A DNA stretch of 64,000 nt. Source: Apricaphanius iberus (taxonomy: Eukaryota > Chordata > Actinopteri > Cyprinodontiformes > Aphaniidae). Made by a program: the position numbers and the translations under genes. Below the pieces are notes generated by a model that did not search any database, was not told where the DNA came from, and saw only the letters and a program-made list of their open reading frames with translations. The stretch spans positions 173,938 to 237,937 of the forward strand of contig JAPXFQ010002842.1 in assembly GCA_028564705.1 (NCBI GenBank), read 5' to 3'. Of the stretch, positions 32,616 through 44,899 are shown in pieces; the stretch's first letter is position 1, and the number at the start of each line of letters is the position of its first letter.

Positions 32616-35600
32616 CTGAAGAGATGAGGAGAGACCAACCATCAGCTGGAGTCCAGAACCACCAGAACCAGAGAGCATCAGCTGGACCCACCTTAGGACC
32701 CGTTTGACCCTGGAACACCTGAAGTCGTAGGACAGAGAGTAGACGTCGTACAGTGTGGCTCTGACCGCCAGGCAGCACAGGAAGTCTGCAGGGTGAGCCT
32801 TGTAGAGGTCAAAGGTCAGTTTGGCGATCCCCGTCTTCTTGGGCTCCCTGAAGCTCGGGAGGATCTGAAAGGCCCAGAACATGGAAGCTGTTCAGGAACC
32901 AGAACTGCTGCTGCCTCCTGCTGGAGGAACTGAACAATGCAGCTTTATGATCGAGCTTCTGACTCTGGAGGCCAAAGCTGTCAAGTAATGAAGTATAAGT
33001 AATTTGTTACCTCACTTAAGTAGAAATCTGGGGTACTTTTATACTTTAACGGAGTAATTATAGACTGGCCTACTTCTAATCCTTACATTTGAAAAATAGT
33101 CTTGTGCATTTGGTTTCATTTAGTCTTTTCGATTTTTAAAACAAAAAATAACCCAAAAAACATGTGCCAACTGGATAGAATTTTACTGCAGTTTGATAAT
33201 TTTAAACATCAGACAGCCTGGATCCATCGCATACTGAGCACACAGGGGTCTTGTTAACCAGACCGGTGGAAGAAAAAGCTGAAGACTGCTCATTATAATT
33301 TACTCCCCTGACCATTTGGTGCAGATTCACTGACTGATTTAACTTTATGCATGTAGTAAAGGTAACTGAATCAATTGTTAAAAGACTCCCTTAAAGGCAT
33401 CTGATAATCATCGGAGACCGGGAGGCTTATTAAACACATTAGAAAGCCTATGACTTGATGCCCCACACATGGATCAATTGGAGCTATTCAACATCAACAC
33501 CAGGAACCCTTAGAGCGTTCAATGCAAACTAAATGACATTCAGGACAATGGCAAGCAACTTGCACAAATGTGGCAAATACCAAGGCCAAATAATCAACAA
33601 GACTGGCTATGGATACCACCTTAAGAATGGGGCTACGATCAGCCACCTCTTCTACAAGGATGACATCAAGCTTTATGCTACGACCGAATGGGACATTGAT
33701 TCCCTGATCCACACCACCACGATCTACAGCAATGAGATTAGGATGTCATGCAGGCTTGACAAATATACACTGCTCACAAGAATTAAAGGAGCATTTCAAA
33801 GAAACACAGATACATCAGATCTCAATATGAAGTTGGATATTTATACAAATAACGACAGGGCAATGTCTTAGGAACAAAAGAATGCCAAGTCTTTTAATGG
33901 AAATAAAAGTTCTCAGCCTACAGAGGGCTCAATTGTGCAACTAAAAATACTTTTCAGTATCTTGTGTGGCCTCCACGAGCTTGTATACACGCTTGACAAC
34001 GTCGGGGCATGCTCCCAATGAGACGACGCATGGCGTCTTGTGGCTTTTCCTCCCAGATCTGTGTGAGGGCATCCCTGAGCTGTTGTACAGTCTGAGGAGC
34101 AACCTGTCGGCGCCTAATGGATCGAAACATAATGTCCCTTGGATCTTCTATTGGGTTTAAGTCAGGGGATCGTGAAGGCCATTCAGTTGTTTCAATTCCT
34201 TCAACCTCCAGGTACTCTCTGCATACTCTTGCCACATGAGGCCGGGCATTGTCGCGCATTAGGAGGAAACCAGGACCTACTGCACCAGTGTAGGGTCTGA
34301 CAATGGGTTCAAGGATTTCATCGCGATACCTTTTGGCGGTCAGAGCACCATTTCCTAGGCAGTAGAGGTCTGTGTGTCCCTCCATGGATACTCCTCCCCA
34401 GACCATCACTGACCCACCACCAAACCTGTCATGTTGAACGACATTGCAGGCAGCATAACGTTCTCCTTGTCTTCTCCAGACTCTTTCACAGGTGCTCAGG
34501 GTTAACCTGCTCTCGTCTGTAAAAAGTACAGGGCGCCAGTGGTGGACTTACCAATTCTGGTGTTCTTGAGCAAATGCCAGTCAAGCTCCACGGTGCTGGG
34601 CAGTGAGCACAGGGCCCACTACAGGATGCCGGGCCCTCAGGCCATCTTCATGAAGTCTGTTCCTGATTGTTTGGGTAGAGACATTAACACCAGTGACCCT
34701 CTGGAGGTCATTCTGTAGGGCACGAGCAGTGCTCAGCCTGTTCCGCCTTGCACAAAGGAGCAGGTATCGGTCCTGCTGATTGGTTGAGGACCTTCTACGG
34801 CCCTGTCCAGCTCTCAGAGAATAACCACCAGTCTCCTGAAATCGCCATGTGCTGGAGATTGAGCTGGGAGACACATTAAACCTTCTTGCTGAAGCACGTG
34901 TGGATGTGCCATCCTGGATAAGTTGGACAACCTGTGCAACTTCTGTAGGGTTAATGAATCGCCTCATACTGCCAGTAGAGATAATTACTCAAGCCAAAAC
35001 CAGCAAAAAAAGATCAATAGGGAGAAACTTGAAATGAGCTCCACATGTAAAACCAGTCCTGTTTTGATGGTTTTCTAATTGTTGCCACTGTAGTGCACCT
35101 GTTAAGTCCATGAACACAAATACAGCTGAAAGTGATTAACGATGCCCTCAGCTGCTTAACCAACCAGAAAATTATCAGACAGGTTTAATTGATTTCATGC
35201 CAGGCCCAATAAAAAAAGTGTTTCTTTAATTTTTGTGAGGAGTTTAGAATGATGGCCACAAAGTGAGGTATAGTAGTCCAAACTGAAGGGATCTCAGTCC
35301 ATCTCAAATTCACACCATCTGTTGCCTTTGCAGTTTTATTTGGTTTTGGATGTTAATCGTGCACTTATTGGACAAAGACGGCTTGCTGTGGTATTGATTA
35401 CAGTAACGGACCGTTCAAAAAATCTGCTTCGGTGGAGGCTTTATAAGCACTGAAGTTTCCCCAAGAGTGGGGGGAAGAATTTCTTTCAGGTTGCCAAGTA
35501 GAATAGAACCTCACTCTGAGCCTTTATGCCTTTCTACACGTGACCAGGCAACTGCTCGGGTAACGGCAGAGCAGCAAAGTCGGCAGGACCGAGAAGCCGT

Positions 35601-38600
35601 GGCATCCGAGAGCGAGAGTCAGCTAGATCAGGCTGGTAGACTACAGAGTTGGACTCTCGATTGACTGGAGGATTGCTGGTTAGATCAGTACTGGTGTGAG
35701 GAACACAGCTGGCCTAATGGATGTCTGAGATGTGAGGTGAGTCAACAGTATTTTAATTTTGAGAGGATTTGAGTTTTCATGATTACTTTGTGACTCCTTT
35801 TTCCTGGATATGTTGTTAAGATAAGCCGACTAAGTCCTCACCCTCCACCGATGGTAATACAACCATTTTATACCGTATTGACCCGACCCATTTTGGTCTA
35901 TTATATCGATATGTTTTCTCTACTCAGGATGTTTCTGGGTCTAAAGTGACCGAACCACGGTCTTCTGGCTGAAACCGGCTGCAGCCTACGTTAGCTTCAG
36001 TTAGCTCCCGACTAGCTTCTGACCATCTTGTAGCTATGTCGGCTCAGAGCGTTAACCCTCCGTAGCGCCAATCTCTGCTCCACCCCTTTGCCCATTTTTG
36101 GCTTTTCATAGTGACGCGAACAAGATGGCGGTGGTGAGAACCACCCAGTTGAATTCATTTTAGCTATTCAGAAACCTATGGGTGACGTCACCCGAGGGTT
36201 AGTCCGTTGCATTTACAGTTTATGGTCTCACCTTGCTGTGGCTCCACATCTCCCCTTTATCCAGCACCATCAGCGGGGCGCTGCTGGGCAGCGACTGGAA
36301 GAACTCCTCCGAGTCCACCACTGTGCCGTCCTCCTCCAGGACCAGAGTCAGGAAGCCAGAGCAGGACAGCATGAAGACCCTCGCTGCCTGGGACAAGCCG
36401 ACACAACGAGAAGAAAATGATGAATCTGAGAGTGTAGAGGTGCAGCATCCCAGAGGAAGCAGCTTGATCACCTGCTCCAGTAGCTCAGGAAGCGTAGCCG
36501 CCACCAGACTCCTGCGCCGCCGCCGGCTGTGGGTGCAGACCTTGTAGCAGCGGGGCTGAGAGGACAGCAGGATGTGGCGAGAGATGGTGGTGTGGACCGT
36601 CGACACAGACCTGATGGGAGATGGACAGTGTTAGACGCAGAAGATGGGAACGGGCCCAAACCAAAACCAGAACATAGGAAACCTGAAAAAGTCCTGAAGA
36701 CAATAAATCAGAACCAGATGAGCAGAAACCTATTTTAGTCTGTTGATGAAGACCAGAACTCAGAGCAGATGGTCCTTAAAGGTTCAGGCTGTTATTTTCA
36801 GGGAGACGGGGGATTATTCTACCCAACAATCCCAAATGTGGACACTCCTCTGGTTCTGATGTTAGTTTCACAGTTTAGTCGGTCATCATCTCCTTTGTTC
36901 TAATTTTAGATGCTATAATATTTTAACTCTGTCTTATTTTACAGTTTTAGTCACAGGTGGACCAAGACACTTTTTGTAGCTGGGAAAGAGTTTCCCATGG
37001 AGACCAGAAAATATATTTGCTTCGATTGTTTAGAGGAAAACAATCTAACAAAGCACAAAATGTTCGACTGTAACTTCAAAAATCAGAGCTAAAACTGGCA
37101 AATCTAACTAAATAAGAATTTTTTTGAAGGAGAAAGTTGTCCAACATCACAGGAAGGTGTATTTAGTGTATTCGGTTGAAAGCCTCTAGTTAATGTGTTT
37201 GGTTTTATTGAGATAACAGAACAGAAGCAGCGATGAGGAGCAAGAAGTGGTTGAGGTCTCATTAAGAGAAAGCAAAGGGTTAAGAAGTCTTTAAACTCAG
37301 AAATAACCAAACATGGAGGTTTACTTTATGCAGATGATTGTCGACTGTTCATCCAAACCTGATCCAACAAGCTGCCATAATAAAATGATTGATAAAACAC
37401 TGGTGACATTTTGTTATTAGGGAGCATTAATGATTTACTGGAGACGTCGAAATAACTCATTAGAACAGCCGGATCAACCAGAGGCCTCCTTATTATGGAT
37501 GAACTACTCATTATATGCAGATGATGTTCTGATATTTTTATAGTCCAATTGGACTGTGGCTTTTTTATTTGGAGGAATCCAAACATCTCCCAGGGGTTCG
37601 TTTTCACCCTCTGAGCTCAACGCTCTCTACGCTCCTCCAGCCAGGTGAACAGGTAAATAGAACTCCCCACCACCAGGAGTTAAAGACAAAAATGACACAT
37701 AATTAGGCTAAAAATATTAAACACATCTTGTTCAGATCAGATAAAGACAAAGTAAGGCATTGTTTAGTTCGGCTCCAATCCCACAACCAGTTGATATTAG
37801 ATGGTTTCATTATTTCCATCTCTGGGATTAAAATTTTTGACGTTTCCAACTAACCTTCTGAATAAATATCCAGATTTCTAAAACTGAACTGATTAAAAAC
37901 AGACTGAACCGATTCTAGATGCTAAACTCTGGTTAAAAACAAGGGGGAAAAAAACAACTAATTTCATGAATTTTGGATAGATAAGTAATAATTTACCAAC
38001 CAAGGCTTCAGATACAATCATCTCCCATATGAATCACTGGACACAAACAGGAGATTGCAGCAACAGAAAAACTGTATAAAAGGACCTCATATCATCACTG
38101 CAGAACTTTAAACGGGAAGAGAGATTAAATTCTGGGATATTTAACTAGTATACATCAGGTTCAGGGTCCTCATTTATCATACTAAAGCACAGATTAGTGC
38201 CTTAAAACAATTGTGCGCATATTATTTATCAATTTGTACTTGTGTGTAGAATAGTTCCTGAATAAAAGCACACTTCTAATCGTTCGTACGAACAGCATCT
38301 ACTGTTAGAACGGAGGAACTGCAATATTTAAACAGTTTTACATTAACATAATTTTTCTCAGCAGTTTATCTCCACCAAGGAGCTCATATTGGTGTCTGTG
38401 TTTTAGCAAAAATGACCAAACAAATTAAAATGTATGCACATGTTTGAAATAAACTCACAGGAAATGTTAGAAATTTAATAAGAAAGACATTCAATGTTGG
38501 TCATGAATGGAGTTCCTGCCACTCACCATCTGCGCTCTTTGTGCGCAAAATCCCCCCGCCTTTTTATTTGTTGCATCATGAGCTTCAGCTGACTAGGACG

Positions 38601-39901
38601 CTGTTACACTTAAAAATAAAAGGTTTGCAAACTGCACCGAAACAACCAAATGGTCCGCTTATCATGGATTGTCATTTTTTCCCTGCGTTCTGATGGCAAC
38701 ACAAGCCGTGTCTCCAATTACGCATGGCCACAAAAAGAGTCAAATATGATGATCGGAGTACCTTTTGTATTAGATCTGGTCCAGCTGTGTGCTGAGGGAC
38801 GTTTTATTGTATTTAGTGTGATATCGATCCATTTTTTCCCTTTATTTGTAAAAGGAACATCTCCGCATTTAAAGCCAGCCAACAGCTGATTTTACAAGGA
38901 GCAGCCTAACGAAGCATTTCAAAATAAAAGAACATCTAAAACGTTATTTCTGACTGATCAAATAAAAAGGAAAAATGTGAGGAAAAAATTAGAATATCAA
39001 CACGAATCCAAAAACGGGTTGTTTAATATGGTAGATATAACCTATTTAGGAACAAATGCTACATAAAAGAATATTTCAAAAATGACAAAAATGCCTGGAA
39101 AGATATTGAAAACCTTTACATCTGTTCGTTATTCCAGGATTATTTGTGGATCAATTTAAAGAAGAACATCTCTACTTATGTTACTTTCTCCCGGGCGCAT
39201 TTATTTAGCTGATAGAACCGAACATAAATGTTCACGACCAATTTATTTAATGCGTTCGAAGACGTTAAGGATTACCACAAAAGTTAATATCAGCAAATTA
39301 AACAATTTGCCTCAGTACTTTTTATCTGCAGCAGTAATATACCCGCTGCGTACGAGTGGCCACCACACATTTCATAAATCAGACATTTGACTGTATGAAT
39401 ATTCTAGATTTCATTCGTAGGATAGAATATCTGACAGTTTCTACAAACGTTTGATAAATTAGGGCCCTGGATGCTCTCAGCAGAGGAAAAGAAAAAGTCG
39501 CTGAGTAATTATAAAACCGTGTGATCGCTGCAAATATTATTAGTCATTTTAGTTTTTCTAACATGCAGTTTAATATAACGTAAAAAAATAAATTTCAAAA
39601 TTGATTTCATGTGCTACGGGTGTGAATACTTTAAATCCAAGTCTATAAAGACATGATGAGAAAACAAACTGTAAAGATAATAACTTTCTATTTTTCCTCC
39701 AGGACCAGCAGAGTTCTGCAGGAGGATCTCATCAGAGGTTCTGGTAGAAACTTCCAACCCAAACTGAAGCTCCTGTTCGGAACCGCTGATCGGAGCCAAA
39801 CTGCACCGACTCCCTCCTGATCTGCCTCCTCACCTCTTCAGAGTCTCCGGCAGCAGAGTTTTAGCGTAGTCCACCCCAGACTGGAAGGACAGAGGAGCCA
39901 T
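32516..39901 (-). CDS. cidea: cidea, CIDE-family lipid-droplet protein, complete coding region in five exons
   Basis: CIDE proteins sit at lipid-droplet contact sites and drive transfer of lipid and droplet growth; CIDEA is prominent in fat tissue of mammals. Coding exons in transcript order: 39901-39834, 36610-36472, 36387-36232, 32864-32692 and 32615-32516. They join in phase to 211 aa (about 219 in human). The CIDE-N domain spans about residues 43-118, with a basic SRRRRRS patch and the family hallmark [19 protein letters not shown]. The CIDE-C domain starts near residue 122 and includes [10 protein letters not shown] and [12 protein letters not shown]. The N-terminus ([13 protein letters not shown]) resembles CIDEA. 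The family contains cidea, cideb and cidec; I choose cidea from the N-terminus, the five-exon structure and the tubb6 neighbour. Intron 3 hosts a Tc1 element, with no effect on the exons. Confidence 0.9.
32692..32864 (-). CDS. cidea: cidea coding exon 4 (CIDE-C)
   Basis: 173 bp from acceptor ctttcag to donor gtgggt, starting in phase 0. It encodes the CIDE-C core: [32 protein letters not shown] and CSRVKRVL. This region is used in mammals for droplet targeting and self-association. Confidence 0.92.
33430..33765 (+). mobile_element. R2/R4-like LINE reverse-transcriptase fragment, left part
   Basis: The translation shows AYDLMPHTW, then [33 protein letters not shown] (catalytic YKDD) and MSCRLDK. 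I recognise these as a non-LTR reverse transcriptase of the R2/R4 group. The QGDA segment is internally deleted. The fragment stops at the TA where the Tc1 element begins. Confidence 0.7.
33768..35244 (-). mobile_element. Tc1-family DNA transposon, full length, in cidea intron 3
   Basis: 1,477 bp flanked by TA on both sides (33766-33767 and 35245-35246). The ends are imperfect inverted repeats: CACTGCTCACAAGAATTAAA at the left, and AACTCCTCACAAAAATTAAA read inward from the right. It carries one transposase gene on the minus strand with two nonsense codons. Confidence 0.92.
33954..34967 (-). pseudogene. Tc1 transposase pseudogene (two nonsense codons)
   Basis: A single frame of 337 sense and stop positions starting [15 protein letters not shown] and ending GGHTRY. 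It has the N-terminal helix-turn-helix pair ([30 protein letters not shown]) and the DDE catalytic region: TDES, RDNARPH and [12 protein letters not shown] at 34581-34583 and TAA at 34548-34550 interrupt the frame ten codons apart. No frameshift was seen. The rest is well preserved, so inactivation looks recent. Confidence 0.9.
35247..35305 (+). mobile_element. R2/R4-like LINE fragment, right part
   Basis: Directly after the Tc1 element the LINE frame resumes (RMMATK, stop, [10 protein letters not shown]), continuing the LDK of the left part. Confidence 0.55.
35306..36231. other. rest of cidea intron 3 (transcript 5' part)
   Basis: Noncoding. The last 170 bp before the exon include a CCTATGGGTGACGTCACCC block that I associate with a dispersed fish repeat; the class was not determined. 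Confidence 0.4.
36232..36387 (-). CDS. cidea: cidea coding exon 3 (rest of CIDE-N)
   Basis: 156 bp, 52 codons, phase 0 at both ends, after an 84-bp intron. It encodes [12 protein letters not shown], then the family signature [16 protein letters not shown], then MVLDKGEMW. The donor is gtgaga. Confidence 0.93.
36472..36610 (-). CDS. cidea: cidea coding exon 2 (start of CIDE-N)
   Basis: 139 bp between acceptor catcag and donor gtgatc. The first base completes the arginine codon split with exon 1. It encodes residues 24-69, including [14 protein letters not shown] and [12 protein letters not shown], the first half of the CIDE-N fold. Confidence 0.9.
37315..38160 (+). mobile_element. probable L1-type LINE remnant in cidea intron 1
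   Basis: Two YADD-type motifs (LLYADD near 37,325 and [11 protein letters not shown] near 37,510) and downstream L1-like text in broken frames. Heavily decayed; the class is a best guess. Confidence 0.4.
38163..39468. mobile_element. non-autonomous DNA transposon with AGGGTCCTCATTTATCA ends
   Basis: Starts AGGGTCCTCATTTATCA and ends with its reverse complement form (read inward AGGGCCCTAATTTATCAA), 1.3 kb apart. I found no transposase. It appears inserted within the L1-like remnant. Confidence 0.65.
39834..39901 (-). CDS. cidea: cidea coding exon 1
   Basis: 68 bp from the ATG at 39899-39901 to donor gtgagg, ending in phase 2. It encodes [20 protein letters not shown] and two more residues. 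An in-frame ORF extends further upstream, but the family's short N-terminus favours this ATG. Confidence 0.82.
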
Positions 39902-40085
39902 GCTGGTGTCTGTCTGCAGGTCACAGGGCTGGATCAGAACCAGAACCAGAAGGATCCAGGTTGCAGGAACACCTGCCGGACTCTGATCACCTGCTGAGGC
40001 TTTAACACCAGAGGTGGCCTCTGATTGGTCAGGATCAGCCCAGGAGCCCGCCCACAGACATCCCGACCAATCAGCGTCCACACAG
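39902..40085 (-). promoter_or_regulatory. candidate cidea 5' UTR and promoter
   Basis: Directly upstream of the cidea ATG. It holds two CCAAT-box cores in opposite orientations (around 40022-40030 and 40062-40070), a GC-rich CCCGCCC box between them, and an imperfect direct repeat AGGTCA-C-AGGGCT at 39918-39930. The last resembles a DR1 nuclear-receptor site with one good and one poor half. Motifs are seen; their use is inferred. Confidence 0.4.
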
Positions 40086-41373
40086 CATATTATTATTGGA
40101 ACAGAAAATAATTAATGATAATGTGAGCACGCATGCGCAGCTAGGAAGTCAACGTGAGGAAAATATCCAGATTATTGATGTTTGGATGCAAACTTGATTT
40201 GATTTGGATACAATTTGGGTCCAGATGAAAAGAAAATGAACTAAATATTAAAACTGATTCTGGTTAAGGTGCAAACAGTGAAATCTGAGCAGTTCTGATA
40301 TGAAATCCATGTAATAAGAGCGACTGTAGCTCCCAGTTTGTAACGTTCCTTGTGTGGTTGAGCTGTTCCTGATCCAGGAGCCGGGCCCCTCCACAGTCTG
40401 AGAGGATTAAACTCAGAAAGGACTTTATTCCATAAACCTGCCTGTTATTGGTCCTCACATCCTGTCATGTGGCTCTTCTGGACTCTGGGAGTTATTCATG
40501 AAGCAGTCTGAGACTTTCTGTGGCAGCAGAGCCAAAAGATCAGGAAGTCTCTTACAGCAATCAGATGAAGGTGTTTAATGCTCCGTCCTGGTGGAAACAG
40601 TTTGGTTCCATGAGTCCCTGCATGGTTCTCCCTCTCTGGGCTGCAGCTGATGTTAGAAACCTTTCACTGGATCTAAGCAGCTTAGGACCAATCCTGCTGG
40701 GATTCCTCTGTTTCACACTAAATCAGCTCAGAGATTCAAAAGTTTTACTATGAAAGGTTCCAAATAATTAAAGCTTCATAGACAGAAATAGTTACTGCTC
40801 AGCAAAGTTAGGGCTTCTGGAAGTTTGTTCATTTGATAAAATAACGTTTAGCTGAAACCTCCTGGCAGGACAAGACGAACCAATGAGATGTCGACACAGA
40901 GCTGAAACCTGCAAAGAACCAGAATGAAGCTCTTACTTACTGGAGAAATGATTTCTGTGTATTTCTTTGGTTTCATTTCTAAATATCTCAGAGTGTGAAA
41001 CAAAGAGAAGCTGTAAACATCACCAAGTGGCCCAGAGAACCCAGACTGGCCTGAGTTAATTCCTCCTGGGTTAATCCTGAAGTTCAAATCTGGGCTCTCG
41101 GGGTGTCAAATTTCTCTCTCATTCAGATTTTTATTCCGTTTTTAAAGGTTTTTGCTTTCAAACATCAATGGGGATTTCAGGAAAACTTTTTTCTAAGTAA
41201 ATGTGGTGCAGAAATTTTAACCTTTCTATCAGGCAGACATGATTTGCTTTCACGTCTAAAATGTCCACAGGGAGACGTCAGTTTATCTATAATGTCCTTG
41301 CAGACATATCTCTCCAGTTATTTCTGCACCACTAACAGTTTAAGACATGATTATGAAGTTGTAAACCCCCTCA
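40086..41373. other. intergenic stretch upstream of cidea
   Basis: No exon or classified element is recognised. Confidence 0.5.
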
Positions 41374-42744
41374 GATGAAGGTACATTAAACTATATTGTT
41401 CTGATATCTGCTGTTAATCTAATCTAGGATTCTCTGTCAGTTTCAGATGTATCCAAAACATCTGAAACTATTCAGGTCCTCTGATTAAAGAAGATTTATA
41501 CCCAAATATTAAAAAAAACTTGAATTGTTTTTCCACAACTTTTGAAAAATATTTCAGCATTTAACTTTTATCACCTTTATGTTTTACAACATTGTTATCC
41601 TGTTTTACTGTATCCTACGATTTTAATTATTTCATAGCATATTTGATCAGTATATTGGTGTTTTTTTTTTAATTTAGTTTATTTTCTATGGTTTGTGTCG
41701 TTCTAATTTCACATTGGATTTTTTTTGGGTCATTTTTCCCTCTCTGCTGTCCTGCAGGTGTGGAGCCTGACTGCATCTTTGTTCCCCTTCATTTCTTCTG
41801 TCTCCAACTCATCCTCTTCCTCTGATCTTTTCCCCCCTTTTTTCCGTCTTTGTGTCCATAATATTTGGGGACAAAATGGATCCACAGCAATTTCTGATAA
41901 GGATTTCTTACACATATATTTCAAGTGGAGTGCTATAGCAATATGGAGGACTACGGGGGTCATTGGAAAAGCAATACAGCATTTTGACGATAACTGCTTA
42001 ATTGTGAATTAAAAATATAGATTGCTAAATATAATTTCAAATTCAACAATTAATCCATACAAAAAAAAAGACAAATTTGAAAAACATTTTGTAATTACAC
42101 ATTTTAAATTTAAATACTAAAGAGGAATTGCAAATTGTATTTATTATTTGATTATTAAATACTGTGATTTGAAAATGTTTTTCAAATCCTATTTCAAAAT
42201 GGAGAATTAAATAACACAATTAATAAATGAGATTGTAAATATCGTTCCTTTTCATACATTTAAAAAAGTTATTCCCTTTTCTAAATCCGTTTTCTCTTTC
42301 CAGTTCTCATTTTCAAATCGTTTTTGCAATCGCATTTCCTAAATGGTTTACCCTCCCCTTTTAGCATTCGTGGGACCCTCCTGGTCCCTAACAACACTGA
42401 AAACCAAGTTCAACCAATCACAGCTGCTCCTCGAAGGTAACCAGCTCTCTCATTGGTTAGACAGCCACATTTGAGTGGAGCTTGTCGAGCTGTGCGCGCG
42501 CCAGTGCAAACAGAGCTGTAACTGCTTCAAAGTTTTGCCTTAACTGCTTCCAATGTGAACTTAGAACGACACAACCCATAGAAAATAAACTAAATTAAAA
42601 AAAACACCAATATACTGGTATAAATCTTCTTTAATCAGAGAACCTGAATAGTTTCAGATGTTCTGGATACATCTGAAACTGACAGATAATCCTAGATTAG
42701 ATTAACAGCAGATATCAGAACAATATAGTTTAATGTACCTTCAT
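41374..42744. repeat. 1.37-kb fold-back element with ~195-bp inverted arms
   Basis: The right arm 42551-42744 is the reverse complement of the left arm, which is split into 41374-41502 and 41648-41716 by a 145-bp insertion. Identity by eye is above 90%. The loop (41717-42550) has no recognisable gene. Confidence 0.88.
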
Positions 42745-44549
42745 CAGCTGTAATGCTCCACTTGTGAAAGTAAATCTGTAGGGCTTCTACTTGGTACTCA
42801 GACAGTAATTCTGAGCGCAACACTGCCAGACTGGACATGTTCTAAAAATCTATCTAAATAATTGTAATAGAACAGAACACAATAATCTTTCTTGTTATCG
42901 TTCCAGGAACAACAGTAGCAGCTCCAAGCGATCCGGCTCCATAGAAATAAGAACAGCCATAACATAAAATGTCATCTGAGGGGATTTTTCTCAGCTGTTT
43001 CATTCATTTAAGCTGCGTTTGTCTGAACTGTAGTTAACATGGGGGCAGTTTAACGTTTACACTGTAAAACCGAATGAACTTGTTCATATTTACAGATATT
43101 ACATAAATAAACCCTGAGAGATTTGGTCCAGAAGGAGCATTAATCTATAGATAATCCAGGAGGGTTGTGATTGGTTGGTTGGATGGAATAGATCTGTTAT
43201 TACAAGATGTCACAGACAGCCCAGTTTCACCCTGATGGGAGTGGATGTGAGCGCGCTCCAACCAGCAGAGTGTTCAATCTAAAACATCCAGTCAGACCAA
43301 AGTATCTGTGTGTTTTATGAAACGCTCCCAGCACAGCAGCAACATGAGCTCCTGGGATTAGAAGAAGACCTGCTTCATTAAATGAACTAACGAAGCTTCA
43401 TGGAAAAAGCTGAAAATGTTCAGTCCTCATCCTCCTCATCTTCATCGTTCTAACCTTCCTCTAACTGCTCCATGTCAATGAATTATAATCCATAATCCTC
43501 TGCAAAACATCTTCAATACTGTAGTTTTTGTCTTTGGAAAATACGCCTCGATAACATTTATTGTGTTATTTCTTTCTAAATTGTTCATGTTTTAGTAGAA
43601 ATCAGTGAACAGGACCAGGACTAGCAGGTAGCCATGGCAACCAGGGGTGTCCATCTCCAGGGATGCTGTCCTGGATGTTTTAGATGTGCAGCTGGTCCAT
43701 TACACATGAGTCCAATGGTGGGATTAACTCCTCAGTATGGAGACAACTTCTGCAGAGTCAATCAGGTCAACAAACAATCAGTTATATTCATGATAATCAG
43801 ACAAAAGGGATAAAATCATCTCATAAAACACAATAAAAGTACAAAATGAATCATGTTCTGTTCTTTATTTGAATGGCATAAATTAAAAGTGAGTCTTTAG
43901 CAGCACCTTAAAGTTCTCCATATTTTGGGCAGATCTGATATCAGATGGTAACATATTCCATAAAGCAGAAGCAGCAAAAAAAAAAGTTATGATCATCTCT
44001 ACTTTTAGGTCTGAACATCTAAAAGCTTCTGGTTGTTTGACCAGATCAGCAGTTTCTTCACATCACAACCTTCTGTTCTTTTTGTTTCCATTTTTTATTT
44101 TCATGCAGCCATTGTGTCATAAAGACAGATGGAACGTTTTAGTCCATATTTAGTATTTATGTATTGGTACCACAAGCAGCATTTATTTATTTATCCAATT
44201 TAAAGATCCACACAGCAAAACTGACGTCATCATAATCACTTTGCGGGTTTTACTTGTATTGTCCACTTGGTGGCGCAGTAAGTAACAGAAACTGATGACA
44301 GAAACCGAAAGTATTTCACTGCTTTCCTCCATTTTGTGTCGCAGGAATCTTAGCAGCGGTTCGGGTGAGTTCTGACACTTTCTATCCAACCGGTTCTGAT
44401 CCGTTTTGAAGCTTTTCTCGGTGTTTCTGGGCCGTAGAGGAGAGAACAGACCGAACCCTTCAGTCCCAGTCGGAACAAAACTGCGCAACAACTTCTGCTG
44501 TTTAGATATTATCTGTTAGTGGGAGTCAGAGGAAATGTGCTGTAATGTC

Positions 44550-44551
<2 letters not shown>
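42745..44551. other. intergenic stretch before the NLR gene
   Basis: Noncoding. 43,880-44,060 resembles an L2-type LINE 3' region (a GCAGCACCTTAAAGTTCTCC and ACATATTCCATAAAGC pattern), at low confidence. Confidence 0.4.

Positions 44552-44598
<47 letters not shown>
44552..44598. repeat. TA microsatellite
   Basis: About 23 TA units, some 300 bp upstream of the NLR 5' exon. Confidence 0.95.
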
Positions 44599-44599
<1 letters not shown>

Positions 44600-44899
44600 C
44601 TGCTGCGCTATTGTTACTTATTAGTCTAAATAAAAAGCTCCTGGTCTTCAGTCAGAAACAGACTTATTGGAAATGTCCCGTCCACCGCCCTATAAACACT
44701 CATATAGGGAAACATATAGAGAAAAGTAGAAAAATATCACTCTGTGGATAAACTGCTTCATGTTTCCCTGAAGCTCAATATGTCCAATAAATACCATGAG
44801 TATTACTAAATGTCCTTAAACGCATCATGTTGGGATAACCAGAGAGGAACTCACCTGATTTCCTGTAAATGAGGAAGGGAGGGGCTGAGCTCTACCTGA

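Noticed and set aside
32587..32778. 63-codon ORF on the minus strand
   Set aside because: It is an alternative frame crossing cidea exons 4-5 and their intron, and does not fit splice phases.
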